This document shows positions 1 through 7,947 of a DNA stretch of 14,033 nt, piece by piece (position 1 is the stretch's first letter; each line of letters opens with the position of its first letter). Origin of the DNA: an uncultured Clostridia bacterium (GTDB taxonomy: Bacteria > Bacillota > Clostridia > RUG12999); the NCBI GenBank assembly GCA_949739095.1, contig CATIYX010000227.1, positions 1 to 14,033 of the forward strand, given 5' to 3'. Made by a program: the position numbers and the translations under genes. The notes beneath the pieces were generated by a model. The model was not told the DNA's origin. It saw nothing but the letters and a program-made list of their open reading frames with translations, and did not search any database.

Positions 1-160
1 CTGTTATTTCATCATTATCTATTGTTTCCGGTTGTGCAGGGAGAACTGTTTCTTCCTGTATTCCACCGACTTCGATATTCTCTGTCGGAGCCGCCAGCGA
101 TGCGAACGTCATGCTGGCTAAAACTGCTAGCCCCAAAACAAATGCCGTTAATCTACGCAT
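1..160 (-). CDS. Secreted protein, N-terminal fragment (cut by left edge)
   Basis: Only the first 53 codons are present and the frame is open to the edge. The start is ATG at 160, preceded by an AAGGGAG-type ribosome binding site about nine bases upstream. The N-terminus, MRRLTAFVLGLAVLASMTFA, is a clear Sec signal peptide: a basic n-region, a hydrophobic core, then SLAA with likely cleavage near residues 23-24. The mature part begins acidic and proline/threonine-rich (PTENIEVGGIQEETVLPAQP), like a linker leading into a surface domain. The start lies 17 nt after the stop of the upstream SLH gene, with the ribosome binding site inside that gap, so it is very likely the third gene of the lyase operon. 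The function cannot be told from this fragment. A surface protein, another lyase or a glycan-binding protein are all possible. Confidence 0.8.
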   Translation of the reverse strand, partial: MRRLTAFVLGLAVLASMTFASLAAPTENIEVGGIQEETVLPAQPETIDNDEIT

Positions 161-177
161 GTTTCCGTTCTCCCTTC

Positions 178-2889
178 TTATTTCCATTTAAAAATAATCG
201 CTTCTTTTGGATTGTCATAATACAGTTTCAAGAACATCATGGAAGCGTTTTCCGGATCCATTTCATAAGAAAAGATGTCAGCCGTGCTGCCCAGACGCAC
301 CTCTTCTTCCTTCATGTCCACCAAATAGATTCTGGAAAAACTGTTAATCATATATGGCTCCAAATCAGAAAGCTTCGCATTATCCTTTTTGCTTAAATCT
401 GTCAGCATGGTAACAACATTCGGGAATTTCTCATATACCATACCATAGCAGGCTTCATAAGCAGCAGCCGCACCCTCCAAGAACGGTTGCGTATCTTCCG
501 TTGGCTGGAACAATATCTTCATGGCATCAATTCTCCCCAGAGAATCACTGTTATAGACAATTACATCGCCGAATTTCAGTTCCGGAATCGTTTTGTCCGG
601 CACGAATGTATAACTCGTTTCTTTACCGCCGTTGACCAGATAGACTTTTGTTACCGTCTCATTATCTTCGGCAGCAGTCTTCGTCACCTTCTGCACAATA
701 CCAACGGTGTTCAGCGTGTTGACATTGGTAGAAAGCTCATTGCCGCTACCACCGCCGCTTGATTTGAAGTTGCAGACAACCGAAACCTGTCCGTTAATTC
801 TGTCATATGCCGCGACATCAAAAAATTGGTCGTGTGTGAAATCATTCACTGCCGTATAGCTCTTTTCGTCCGCGTTCTCCTCCATTGGGATATTGAACAT
901 GATGGTAGAGGCGCTATAGTTAAAGTTATTAATTGCCGTACGTCCGGAGAATTTATATCCGGATTTATACCGTTTGTTTGCCGCCGGATAGTCAATAGTA
1001 AGACCCAGACCTTTTTCCTCCGGATTGTCTATTACGGTATCCACTTCTGTCACCAGACCCGCTTCGTTGGTTTTATAAATAATCACATAATTTTGCTTGC
1101 TATATGCCGCCGTAATGGTCGCTTCGGTGCCGCTGTAACTGCCTGCCGGACGTGCATTTTCCAGTTCCGACAACCGCCGGTTCAATGCTGCGCCGTTTTG
1201 TCCGCTCACGCCGTCTATGGTGAGTTTTTCCGCCGCGTCCAGCGTGACAATTTCATTCGATTTTGTCAGCACCTTCATCTGGCATTTGGTGGACAGACCA
1301 TCACCCATCCCCCATTTAATGAGGTATCCATAGTTGCCGCTGACGCCGGATTTGCCGCCAGCGTCAATTGCCGCGACCTTGCCGTCTGCATCCAGATAGA
1401 AACTGCCACTGTCGCCCAGCGATACCTGATATTTTGCTTCGGCAGTCTGTGCCAAAAACGTTTTCAGGCTTTCCGCCAGTTCCACTTCCTGTTCATCTAC
1501 CGTGATGGTATCGTCACCGATGGCTTTGACGGTTCCGTTAATACGGCTGCTTGTCACTTCAATTTCCACCGTGGTTTTTTCCTTGTCCTCCTTAACCGCC
1601 AGCACATCCCACGCTTTGATTTCATCAAAAGCAATTTCTCTTCCTGCTTTTAAAATACGAAGCTCCGCGCTATCGTCAATTTTCAGCGTTGCACGTTTAT
1701 AATAATCTGAAACTGTCAGCTCGTTAGCGTTAGCAGATTCCACAACAATGGTGAGGATGTTATCGATTTTCACCAAATCATATCTACCGCTGCCATCTGT
1801 ATCTACCAGCGTTACACTGCCCATTGTTGGCTGCATATCACTGTCCAGCAGCATATGCGCTTTGCCACAGTATACGCCGTTATAGATAACGTTTGCATTT
1901 TCTTCAATTGCCGCACTTTGGCTGCGCGCTGCGCCGCTGTCGCTATAAGTATAATAATACAGTGTTTTCGTAGTAGTGTCGGCTTTAATATCTTCTGCTT
2001 TTACAGTAATGGCCCTGTCATCCGGCATGTTGTCCCGCAGCAGAAGGATAGCCGGGTAATCTTCACTCGGATCTGCAATATCTACATAATAAATCACCTG
2101 ATGTCCGAGCAGATTTTCCACTGTCGCACGGTTTATAGATACGGTATAGATGACAGAATTAATTTCAATTTGGTTGCTTTGCAAATTACTGGGACCATTA
2201 TAGGTGGTATATGGCGTTGCAGTGACTACGCCTTTATATTTTCCCACTTTCAGGTATTCGCTCATAACCGTTTGTCCGTTTTGGCTTTCAAAACGCACTT
2301 CGCTGCCAAAACCTGTTTGTTTCAGCACATCTACTTCCAGCGCATTTTCTATCATTTTATAAAGCACATCACGGCGCGCTGCCATAGCATAGTTCGGGCT
2401 GCCCGTGGCACGCATGATACCAAGCTGGTTTGCCATTGCCATGTAGCTGGACTGTGATCTATCGGAAAGTTTCCGGTGATAACCTGTTACGTTTACCAAA
2501 ATTTTTGCCGCTTCCTGATAGGAAATCTTATTGTCCGGATAAAACAGAGTATTTCCGTTGCCGTCTATCAATCCGAGCTGCCGTGCCTGTTCTATCACAC
2601 CCGCATAGGGATGTGCATCCGGCACATCTATGAATCCACTTTTTCCTGTGCCCTCTGCAGAAACATTCATACCCATTGCACGAACTGCCATAGCTGTAAA
2701 TTCAGCACGGCTGACCGCATCTCCTGCTTCGCCCGCAGCACTTGCTTCCAGAACGCCCACACGCTGCAATACTGCCATAGTTTGTTCATACGCCTCTGTT
2801 CCGATATCTGCCGCCGCAGGTACACAAAACAGGGTGCACAGCAGGGCGCAGACGAGACAGAAAATTGCTACTTTGCTTTTTTTCATCAT
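178..2889 (-). CDS. SLH-domain S-layer-like surface protein, paralogue of the large S-layer protein
   Basis: A 903-residue exported protein with a signal peptide (hydrophobic residues about 7-24, likely cleavage after AAA at 25-27). Three SLH repeats follow at about 35-75, 86-137 and 148-186. The second is the clearest, with FIDVPDAHPYAGVI and FYPDNKISYQEAAKILV. SLH trimers normally bind pyruvylated secondary cell-wall polymer. The remainder is beta-rich with no catalytic motif I recognise, and has a glycine/serine linker (SSGGGSG) near 710-716. It lines up in order with the right-edge S-layer protein, for example GDVIVYNSD (774-782) against GDVVVYQSG, and both end in a similar strand before KWK or KTK. 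The start is one of two adjacent ATGs: the GGGAG site is 4 nt before the first (2889) and 7 nt before the second (2886), so the second may be used. The gene begins 13 nt after the PL8 stop, implying co-transcription. The role is inferred: an inducible surface-layer subunit or scaffold. Confidence 0.9.
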   Translation of the reverse strand: MMKKSKVAIFCLVCALLCTLFCVPAAADIGTEAYEQTMAVLQRVGVLEASAAGEAGDAVSRAEFTAMAVRAMGMNVSAEGTGKSGFIDVPDAHPYAGVIEQARQLGLIDGNGNTLFYPDNKISYQEAAKILVNVTGYHRKLSDRSQSSYMAMANQLGIMRATGSPNYAMAARRDVLYKMIENALEVDVLKQTGFGSEVRFESQNGQTVMSEYLKVGKYKGVVTATPYTTYNGPSNLQSNQIEINSVIYTVSINRATVENLLGHQVIYYVDIADPSEDYPAILLLRDNMPDDRAITVKAEDIKADTTTKTLYYYTYSDSGAARSQSAAIEENANVIYNGVYCGKAHMLLDSDMQPTMGSVTLVDTDGSGRYDLVKIDNILTIVVESANANELTVSDYYKRATLKIDDSAELRILKAGREIAFDEIKAWDVLAVKEDKEKTTVEIEVTSSRINGTVKAIGDDTITVDEQEVELAESLKTFLAQTAEAKYQVSLGDSGSFYLDADGKVAAIDAGGKSGVSGNYGYLIKWGMGDGLSTKCQMKVLTKSNEIVTLDAAEKLTIDGVSGQNGAALNRRLSELENARPAGSYSGTEATITAAYSKQNYVIIYKTNEAGLVTEVDTVIDNPEEKGLGLTIDYPAANKRYKSGYKFSGRTAINNFNYSASTIMFNIPMEENADEKSYTAVNDFTHDQFFDVAAYDRINGQVSVVCNFKSSGGGSGNELSTNVNTLNTVGIVQKVTKTAAEDNETVTKVYLVNGGKETSYTFVPDKTIPELKFGDVIVYNSDSLGRIDAMKILFQPTEDTQPFLEGAAAAYEACYGMVYEKFPNVVTMLTDLSKKDNAKLSDLEPYMINSFSRIYLVDMKEEEVRLGSTADIFSYEMDPENASMMFLKLYYDNPKEAIIFKWK

Positions 2890-2902
2890 TTCTCTCCCTT
2901 TC

Positions 2903-5761
2903 TTATCCTAAAATTTGCCCAATCAGGCTATCAATGATATGCTCTTCCGTTGCAGCATTAAACAGCTTTTCACTGTCGCCGACAACAATCAGTCCTTTAC
3001 TGTGCCAATAAACCTTTTTGCCAAGTGTTTCACTCACCAACCGTACCGGAACGAGAATTCGGTCGCCTTGCATGATGCTTTCTCCTTCCGTCTGAATGCC
3101 ACCGACCGCAATTGTTTGCCGGAGCGTATCAACGGTTATTTCTGTATTGCCGGAAGTGACAGTTGCCGTCTGAGTACTATTGTCCCATGCAACCTCTGCC
3201 CCAAGGCTTTCTGCCAGGAATCGCAGCGGTACATAAACACGGTTATCCTTCTGGCAGGGAACCACACTGCGGTCTGCACTGTCAATCACGGTTTTCTCCC
3301 CTTCAACGATAGCATTTGCACTGCCTTCCAATAACACAATGCCAGAAACGGTGCGGGAATCAAACACTTCACCATTTCCCGGATCGGTCGCCCGTTTTTC
3401 CAGTTTCACCGTGAAATTCTTGCCGCGTGCATTATAAACATCTGTGCTAATTTGCAGTGTTCCGCCACTCTGTTTCACGCTTACGCCGTTATCGGCGGAT
3501 ACTACCCGATATCCTTCGTCCGGCATAGACAAGTCAATCGCCGCTGTCTGTTTTTGCGTCGGGTCACACACGCTGATTTCCAGTTCTGTATCCGTGCGTT
3601 TCATCATAACCGCTGCCATGGTGTTACAAGTTACATCTCCCACGGTTTTGGTTCTTTCTTCCCAGAAATTGATACCTGTGATATGTAAATTCTCGTCTGT
3701 AACTGCCTGTGCTTCAGCGGAATTTTCCAAAATCGTGATGCCGGAATTTGTCGCATATTCTTTGGTTTCCTCCGCTGTTTTACCGGGCAGCAGAACATAG
3801 GAATAGGTCTCGCCTTTGGGTGCACTACCATGATCCAGCCACATGGTAAAATAATTATTGGTAAAAATTTTGCTTGCCAGTGTTGGGTTACCATCCTGAA
3901 TATCATTCTCTCTGTTCTCTCTGAGCGCCCCCACATAAGTTGCATTCGGGAAATAATATCCAATGTCTGCCCCTTCTACATTTCCCTCCAAATGAACCCA
4001 AGAGACATTCGGGAAAGAAGTCTCTTCCTGATATCCTGTCAGCAGTTCCGCACCGTCAATCAAAATGGTGTTATTGTTGGATTCGTTTAGCTTACGGTTT
4101 TCTACAATTGTTTCCACAGCTGCACCGTCACTGATACTGGCGTTAATATCCGCGCCCAGACACACGATTTCATCATCGAACATGAACCATGATTTTTTCG
4201 CGGTTAGCGTGTTGTCATATCCCTCGACCTCCATACCGCTGACACTGTACATACCATCCAGCCCCGTGCTGCCGACCCAATCCTTTGTGCTGAGTCCCGC
4301 CGTGCCTGTACCACTCACATCTGCACGTTTCTTTTTGCTCACTGTCGTGCCAGGATAACGGTAGGGGTCTATGGTCGCAAAATAATCGGCGCCATAGTGC
4401 GTTTGATCGTCATTATAGAGGTACAAGGTGCCTTCGCCCTGATACCAACCCTTGAGATTTTCATCGTTAATGGATTCAAAACGGGCAATACGCGAAGAAT
4501 TCATTGCCAGTCCTATTGCCCAGCCCGGTCGGAAATTGGTGACACGGTCCATGCTGTTATAAATCACATTATAGTTCGGCTCCGGAATCGGTTCAATATT
4601 CGGGTCGTCCAGAATCGCTTTCATTTTCGACCGATTCCCAATATTGGTGGTTGACGCCATATAATCCAATGCCGTATTGTTTTGCACATGATATTTCAAG
4701 AATGATTTAAAATGGTTTGCATGTTCTTCCGGTGCAAACTGGCTAATACGCAAAATGCTGTTGAGCACTGATTGCGCGTTACCCTGTCCGTTCGCATTAC
4801 GGGAAACCGCTCTGCCACGCACCATATCAAACGCAGCTCCTTTATAAATCAGTGGTTCATAAGACTTGTAAACAGCAGTATACAAGTTCTCTACCAACGG
4901 ATTGTCCACCACATTGAACACCGTTCCGCCAGCAAAGCTTAAGTTCAGGCTGATGGTATTCATCAGTGCATCACCATAGCTATAAGTATAAGCAACAGTA
5001 CCATGCTGGATAAAGGAACCATCATCATAGAATCCGTCGTCAATCGTTACATATTCCAGCACCTCCAGCGTTGCCGCCAGTGCCTCCCGCAAACGCGTTT
5101 CATCTTCTTTCAACGCGCTTTCAATGATAACCGAATAACATACGTCCGTGCGGTTCGCACCCGTACTGACAGACCCGCCGTTTGTATAGCCGTTCATACG
5201 CGGGTCGGGGCAGAAGTGCCGTACACCGCGCAAATATCGTTCCACCTGTGCAGAGGTCAAGTGGTCATAGAGCACTGCTACGAGCTGCGCCGATTTCCTC
5301 GCATAACCAATTTCCCAGTTCCACCAGTTGCCGATTTCCGCCGTGGTCTCGTTATATTGATTTAAGTAAACAAACTCCATACCGCTGATGATATCGCTGA
5401 ACAATGAGGCGTTCCCCTTTAGCTCCGAACCATCCATAACATAAGCCCTTGCCATAGTTGTCAGCCGGTCAAAGTTTGTCCCCACATCTTCATTGTCATC
5501 CCAAAGCTTTTGACTTGTTGCTGATTTATTCATCGTGGCAGACAATTCCTGTGCTTGTTTCACGTAATTTGCAACACGTTTGTCATACATTTGCTTATTT
5601 TCTTCTGATGCGTTTGCATATTCCATATCCAACACATATTCCACAATGTTGGCGCGCACCTTTGCAAACTCCGCTTTCAGATTCCCTTCTGCCGCTGCCG
5701 CTGTGCCAAAGCAACCAAACAAAAGCACTGCGACACATAGGATTGCTATTCGTTTTCTCAT
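2903..5761 (-). CDS. Polysaccharide lyase family 8 (hyaluronate/chondroitin/xanthan lyase type) with stalk domain
   Basis: A 952-residue secreted enzyme that would cleave uronic-acid-containing polysaccharide by beta-elimination outside the cell. PL8 hallmarks are visible: the aromatic patch GNWWNWEIG (144-152), GANRTD with catalytic Asn203, DGSFIQH with His253, and Tyr262 in the following SYG, nine residues after the His as in pneumococcal hyaluronate lyase. The arginine segment VRGRAVSR (314-321) and NSMDRV (402-407) are also present. The alpha toroid spans about 30-370 and the beta-sandwich parts about 390-790. A copper-amine-oxidase-N-like tail follows (about 818-928) with two half-repeats, VYVPLRFLAESLG and ILVPVRLVSETLG. 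An N-terminal extension to GTG 5806 has no ribosome binding site. ATG 5761 has an upstream AAAGGA (11-nt spacing) and starts directly with a signal peptide (MRKRIAIL..., AAAA|E near 24). LFGC at 14-17 is a weak alternative lipobox. First gene of a tight three-gene cluster. The exact substrate cannot be assigned. Confidence 0.93.
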   Translation of the reverse strand: MRKRIAILCVAVLLFGCFGTAAAAEGNLKAEFAKVRANIVEYVLDMEYANASEENKQMYDKRVANYVKQAQELSATMNKSATSQKLWDDNEDVGTNFDRLTTMARAYVMDGSELKGNASLFSDIISGMEFVYLNQYNETTAEIGNWWNWEIGYARKSAQLVAVLYDHLTSAQVERYLRGVRHFCPDPRMNGYTNGGSVSTGANRTDVCYSVIIESALKEDETRLREALAATLEVLEYVTIDDGFYDDGSFIQHGTVAYTYSYGDALMNTISLNLSFAGGTVFNVVDNPLVENLYTAVYKSYEPLIYKGAAFDMVRGRAVSRNANGQGNAQSVLNSILRISQFAPEEHANHFKSFLKYHVQNNTALDYMASTTNIGNRSKMKAILDDPNIEPIPEPNYNVIYNSMDRVTNFRPGWAIGLAMNSSRIARFESINDENLKGWYQGEGTLYLYNDDQTHYGADYFATIDPYRYPGTTVSKKKRADVSGTGTAGLSTKDWVGSTGLDGMYSVSGMEVEGYDNTLTAKKSWFMFDDEIVCLGADINASISDGAAVETIVENRKLNESNNNTILIDGAELLTGYQEETSFPNVSWVHLEGNVEGADIGYYFPNATYVGALRENRENDIQDGNPTLASKIFTNNYFTMWLDHGSAPKGETYSYVLLPGKTAEETKEYATNSGITILENSAEAQAVTDENLHITGINFWEERTKTVGDVTCNTMAAVMMKRTDTELEISVCDPTQKQTAAIDLSMPDEGYRVVSADNGVSVKQSGGTLQISTDVYNARGKNFTVKLEKRATDPGNGEVFDSRTVSGIVLLEGSANAIVEGEKTVIDSADRSVVPCQKDNRVYVPLRFLAESLGAEVAWDNSTQTATVTSGNTEITVDTLRQTIAVGGIQTEGESIMQGDRILVPVRLVSETLGKKVYWHSKGLIVVGDSEKLFNAATEEHIIDSLIGQILG

Positions 5762-5903
5762 CGCTGTTTCCGTCCTTTCCTTCTTTTCATTTTTCTTTTC
5801 CGACACTGTTTTTATGCAAAAATGTTTTAATCTAAAAAATAGATTTTATTCTTTTATTCTTTTCATCTCTTCTATCTGTCCATTTCCGGAAAACAATAAT
5901 GTT

Positions 5904-5933
5904 ATTTTAACATAGATTATTCTGTTCTTTCAA
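5904..5933 (-). promoter_or_regulatory. Probable sigma-A promoter of the PL8-SLH operon
   Basis: Reading leftward, TTGAAA (5933-5928), an 18-nt spacer and TAAAAT (5909-5904) preceded by TG plus one base, which is an extended -10. Transcription would start near 5897 and give a leader of about 135 nt before ATG 5761. The leader is AT-rich and holds a weak hairpin, AATCTA/TAGATT (5829-5845). No terminator is visible between the binding-protein stop (5993) and this promoter, so read-through from the upstream gene is also possible. Confidence 0.55.
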
Positions 5934-5992
5934 CAAACAAAAAGGGAAATGACATACAAATGTTAAAATTCTCCCCGTTTCTCCAGAACTTT

Positions 5993-7573
5993 TTACCGTT
6001 TCTGATACCTCTGGTATTGCAGCTGCCGGATTTCCAGCGCCCGCTGGATACCGCGTTCCTGTAATCCTTGCCGAAACAGTTCAAAATTCTCTAACGGCTC
6101 CACGCCCATGATATATTTCATAGTCATTTCCTTCCGGTAGCGTTTCACTTCGTCGTCAATCGTACCAATTTCATAGCTTTCACTTGCTGTCGCACATATA
6201 TGCGGCAACATATGCTGCTGTTCATTGTTCGCTGCCCATATACGAACTGCCTCTTGTTGACAGGGCAGCGTATAGAACATATCCGCATGTTCTTTTTCTT
6301 GCACAAACGGACCACTATAGGAGGACCGTGCATAAAGCGCTAATGCCATTCCTGCACTTAGTCCATCAGGATTGTTCAATATTTTATCTGTATAGGTCAG
6401 TTTGCCATCCTGTACGGTGAAACTTTCATTTTCAATCCCAAAGTTGTTCAATATTCTTCCAGGTTCGCTGTAGCCATAATCCAAAAATCTGGCGGCAAGC
6501 CGCGGCGATTTACATGACGTTGTGATTGCAGCGCTGCTCTGGGAAGTATAGATAGAATCTCTGTCTCCAAACTCCGGTATTTCCCCTTTTACCTTTGTTG
6601 GAAATGGCGCTGCCACTAATGCAAAAGCTGGGTCTATCTTTTGCATATCCTTGATATAACTCTCCATTGTGCTTGACAGCCAACCATAAGTTGCGCCGCC
6701 GTTTCCGTTATACATAACTGCTTTCATTTCTGTATCTGATGTTGTTGCAATATTTTTATCTATTAACCCTTCTTCATACCACTGCCGCATAACCCGCAAA
6801 TAGTCCAGATATTCCGGCTGCATGGGACCATACCTGATCTGTCCATCCTCCAGATAATATTCCGGCTGTGTGCCAAAACCTCCCGTAAATACATCTATAT
6901 TGCTGGCTGCATAAGGAATTTCAGCTCCCTTTTTATCTCGAAATTCACGTAGCACCTGTGTCCATTCCTCCACGGTTTCCGGCACGCTCAGTCCCAATTC
7001 GGAAAGCCAGTCACTGCGCAGCATCGGTCCTTTTGATATACATAGGCTCTCATCACCGCGAATAAATGGAAACACATAATAGTGACCTTCATCTGTCTTT
7101 ACCATTTTATCTACTTCCGGATGCTGCTCCAGATATGTTTTCAAGTTAGGTGCTTCCTGTGCAATCAAATCGTTTAGCGGCTGAATATATCCGCCGGAAA
7201 TCGCACTTTCCGGTCCGCCCAGTGTGTTATACCAATCATATTGTATGATATCCGGCAGGTTTCCTGATGCTAACAGCAAATTAAGTTCTTCTTTTTCCAT
7301 CAACTGCGTTGGATGCAAAAATTCAATTTCTACCCCTGTCTCCTCCTGCAGCTTTTTTGCAAACGGCGTAGTTCCTAACGAATCTGTACTTCCCCGCAGA
7401 TTCCCACTCAAACCAGACCAATATGTCAATTTTATATCGCTTTTCACAGGATAGCCTTTAAAAGAAAATTCCTGTGCTGTGTCTGTTTTTTGTATGCAAC
7501 CGGTATTTGCCGCTGCCAGAACCACCATGAGCAGACCGGCTGTAATGTATGTAAAAGTTTTTCGTCTTTTCAC
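5993..7573 (-). CDS. ABC sugar-transport solute-binding lipoprotein (family 1, YtcQ/LplA-like)
   Basis: A 526-residue extracellular solute-binding protein expected to be lipid-anchored on the membrane and to deliver oligosaccharide to an ABC permease. The signal sequence (1-25) ends at Cys26 in AANTGC. Asn at the -3 position is unusual for a lipobox, though Gly at -1 and Cys fit. The mature protein shows the family pattern: IKLTYWSG near 47, FAKKLQEETGVEIEFLHP, then LLLASGNLPDIIQYDW, SGGYIQPLNDLI, MLRSDWLSELGLSVPETVEEW and RQWYEEGLIDKN. This large 500-plus-residue type is common in Firmicutes beside YesM/YesN-like or AraC regulators. The start is GTG, supported by a perfect AAGGAGG (7587-7581) seven nt upstream. 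It has its own promoter. No permease genes lie on either side in this window, so it must use a transporter encoded elsewhere. Its position between the AraC sensor and the PL8 operon suggests it binds lyase products. Confidence 0.9.
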   Translation of the reverse strand: MKRRKTFTYITAGLLMVVLAAANTGCIQKTDTAQEFSFKGYPVKSDIKLTYWSGLSGNLRGSTDSLGTTPFAKKLQEETGVEIEFLHPTQLMEKEELNLLLASGNLPDIIQYDWYNTLGGPESAISGGYIQPLNDLIAQEAPNLKTYLEQHPEVDKMVKTDEGHYYVFPFIRGDESLCISKGPMLRSDWLSELGLSVPETVEEWTQVLREFRDKKGAEIPYAASNIDVFTGGFGTQPEYYLEDGQIRYGPMQPEYLDYLRVMRQWYEEGLIDKNIATTSDTEMKAVMYNGNGGATYGWLSSTMESYIKDMQKIDPAFALVAAPFPTKVKGEIPEFGDRDSIYTSQSSAAITTSCKSPRLAARFLDYGYSEPGRILNNFGIENESFTVQDGKLTYTDKILNNPDGLSAGMALALYARSSYSGPFVQEKEHADMFYTLPCQQEAVRIWAANNEQQHMLPHICATASESYEIGTIDDEVKRYRKEMTMKYIMGVEPLENFELFRQGLQERGIQRALEIRQLQYQRYQKR

Positions 7574-7599
7574 CGCGTCTCCTCCTTCTATACAATTTT

Positions 7600-7628
7600 A
7601 TTATACATGCTGCTGCTATTTAGTGCAA
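7600..7628 (-). promoter_or_regulatory. Promoter of the solute-binding protein gene
   Basis: Leftward, TTGCAC (7628-7623), a 17-nt spacer and a perfect TATAAT (7605-7600). The predicted start lies near 7593, leaving a leader of only about 20 nt that is mostly the AAGGAGG site. The -35 element matches consensus at only three positions, as expected for a promoter that needs an activator. Confidence 0.7.
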
Positions 7629-7659
7629 GAATTAATATCTAAAATGCTGTATCAAAACT

Positions 7660-7689
7660 TGAAATAATTTTCACTTTTTTCTTATTTCA
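7660..7689. promoter_or_regulatory. Operator-like inverted repeat upstream of the binding-protein promoter
   Basis: TGAAATAA (7660-7667) and TTATTTCA (7682-7689) form perfect 8-bp arms separated by 14 bp. The repeat ends about 30 bp upstream of the -35 box, where an activator could bind. The arms are AT-rich, so chance is possible. The AraC protein encoded just upstream is the obvious candidate to bind it, but that is inference. Confidence 0.35.
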
Positions 7690-7753
7690 TACGGGTTTTC
7701 AGACTTTTTCATGCCAAACATTCCCATGGATGTGCATTGGCAGTTTATGTACA

Positions 7754-7791
7754 AAAAGGCAACGCCGGAATATATTCCGGCGTTGCCTTTT
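7754..7791 (-). terminator. Rho-independent terminator of the AraC-kinase unit
   Basis: A perfect 17-bp stem (7754-7770 with 7775-7791), GC-rich in the middle, with loop TATA and a run of T on the leftward strand. It is flanked by A and T runs on both sides, so it could work in both directions. It lies about 155 nt after the kinase-like stop. A small hairpin, AGCAC/GTGCT with a 4-nt loop (7797-7810), sits just before it. Confidence 0.88.
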
Positions 7792-7832
7792 CTTAAAGCA
7801 CAAGAGTGCTAAACACGATATACTAACATTCC

Positions 7833-7925
7833 CTACTCCTCCAAGAGCACATAGGTTTGCTCAGTGGCAGATGTGTATCCCTCTTGCATGTTGGAAGTAT
7901 CATATTTCTTTTTAATCTCACTCAT
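7833..7925 (-). CDS. Possible 30-residue small protein
   Basis: An open frame from ATG 7925 to TAG 7833 beginning MSEIKKKYDTSN and ending in TEQTYVLLEE. The composition looks protein-like, charged and soluble. It starts 22 nt after the kinase-like stop and lies before the shared terminator, so it would be transcribed. No convincing ribosome binding site precedes the ATG, which weakens the case. It could be a small protein, a remnant of a decayed gene or chance. I do not recognise a family. Confidence 0.3.
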   Translation of the reverse strand: MSEIKKKYDTSNMQEGYTSATEQTYVLLEE

Positions 7926-7947
7926 TTATCTATTATGTGATAAGTTT

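Larger units (their letters stand above)
7574..7947. other. Intergenic region between kinase-like gene and binding protein
   Basis: A 374-bp gap. From right to left it holds a possible 30-codon ORF (7925-7833), a small hairpin and a strong terminator (7810-7754), an unassigned stretch, an operator-like inverted repeat (7689-7660), and the promoter and ribosome binding site of the solute-binding gene (7628-7574). It is the boundary between two transcription units. Confidence 0.7.

Noticed and set aside
5762..5806. GTG 5806 as the start of the PL8 lyase
   Set aside because: No ribosome binding site precedes it and it would put 15 charged residues before a normal signal peptide; ATG 5761 is better.
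5829..5845. AATCTA/TAGATT hairpin in the PL8 leader as a riboswitch or attenuator
   Set aside because: A 6-bp AT-only stem in very AT-rich sequence is likely chance; no riboswitch core is visible.
22..5915. Many plus-strand frames of 60-275 codons opposite the PL8 and SLH genes
   Set aside because: They lie antisense to genes with clear domains, are rich in Cys/His/Phe/Arg as shadow frames are, and have no ribosome binding sites or recognisable motifs.
7730..7915. 61-codon plus-strand ORF between kinase-like and binding-protein genes
   Set aside because: It runs straight through the 17-bp-stem terminator and has no ribosome binding site.
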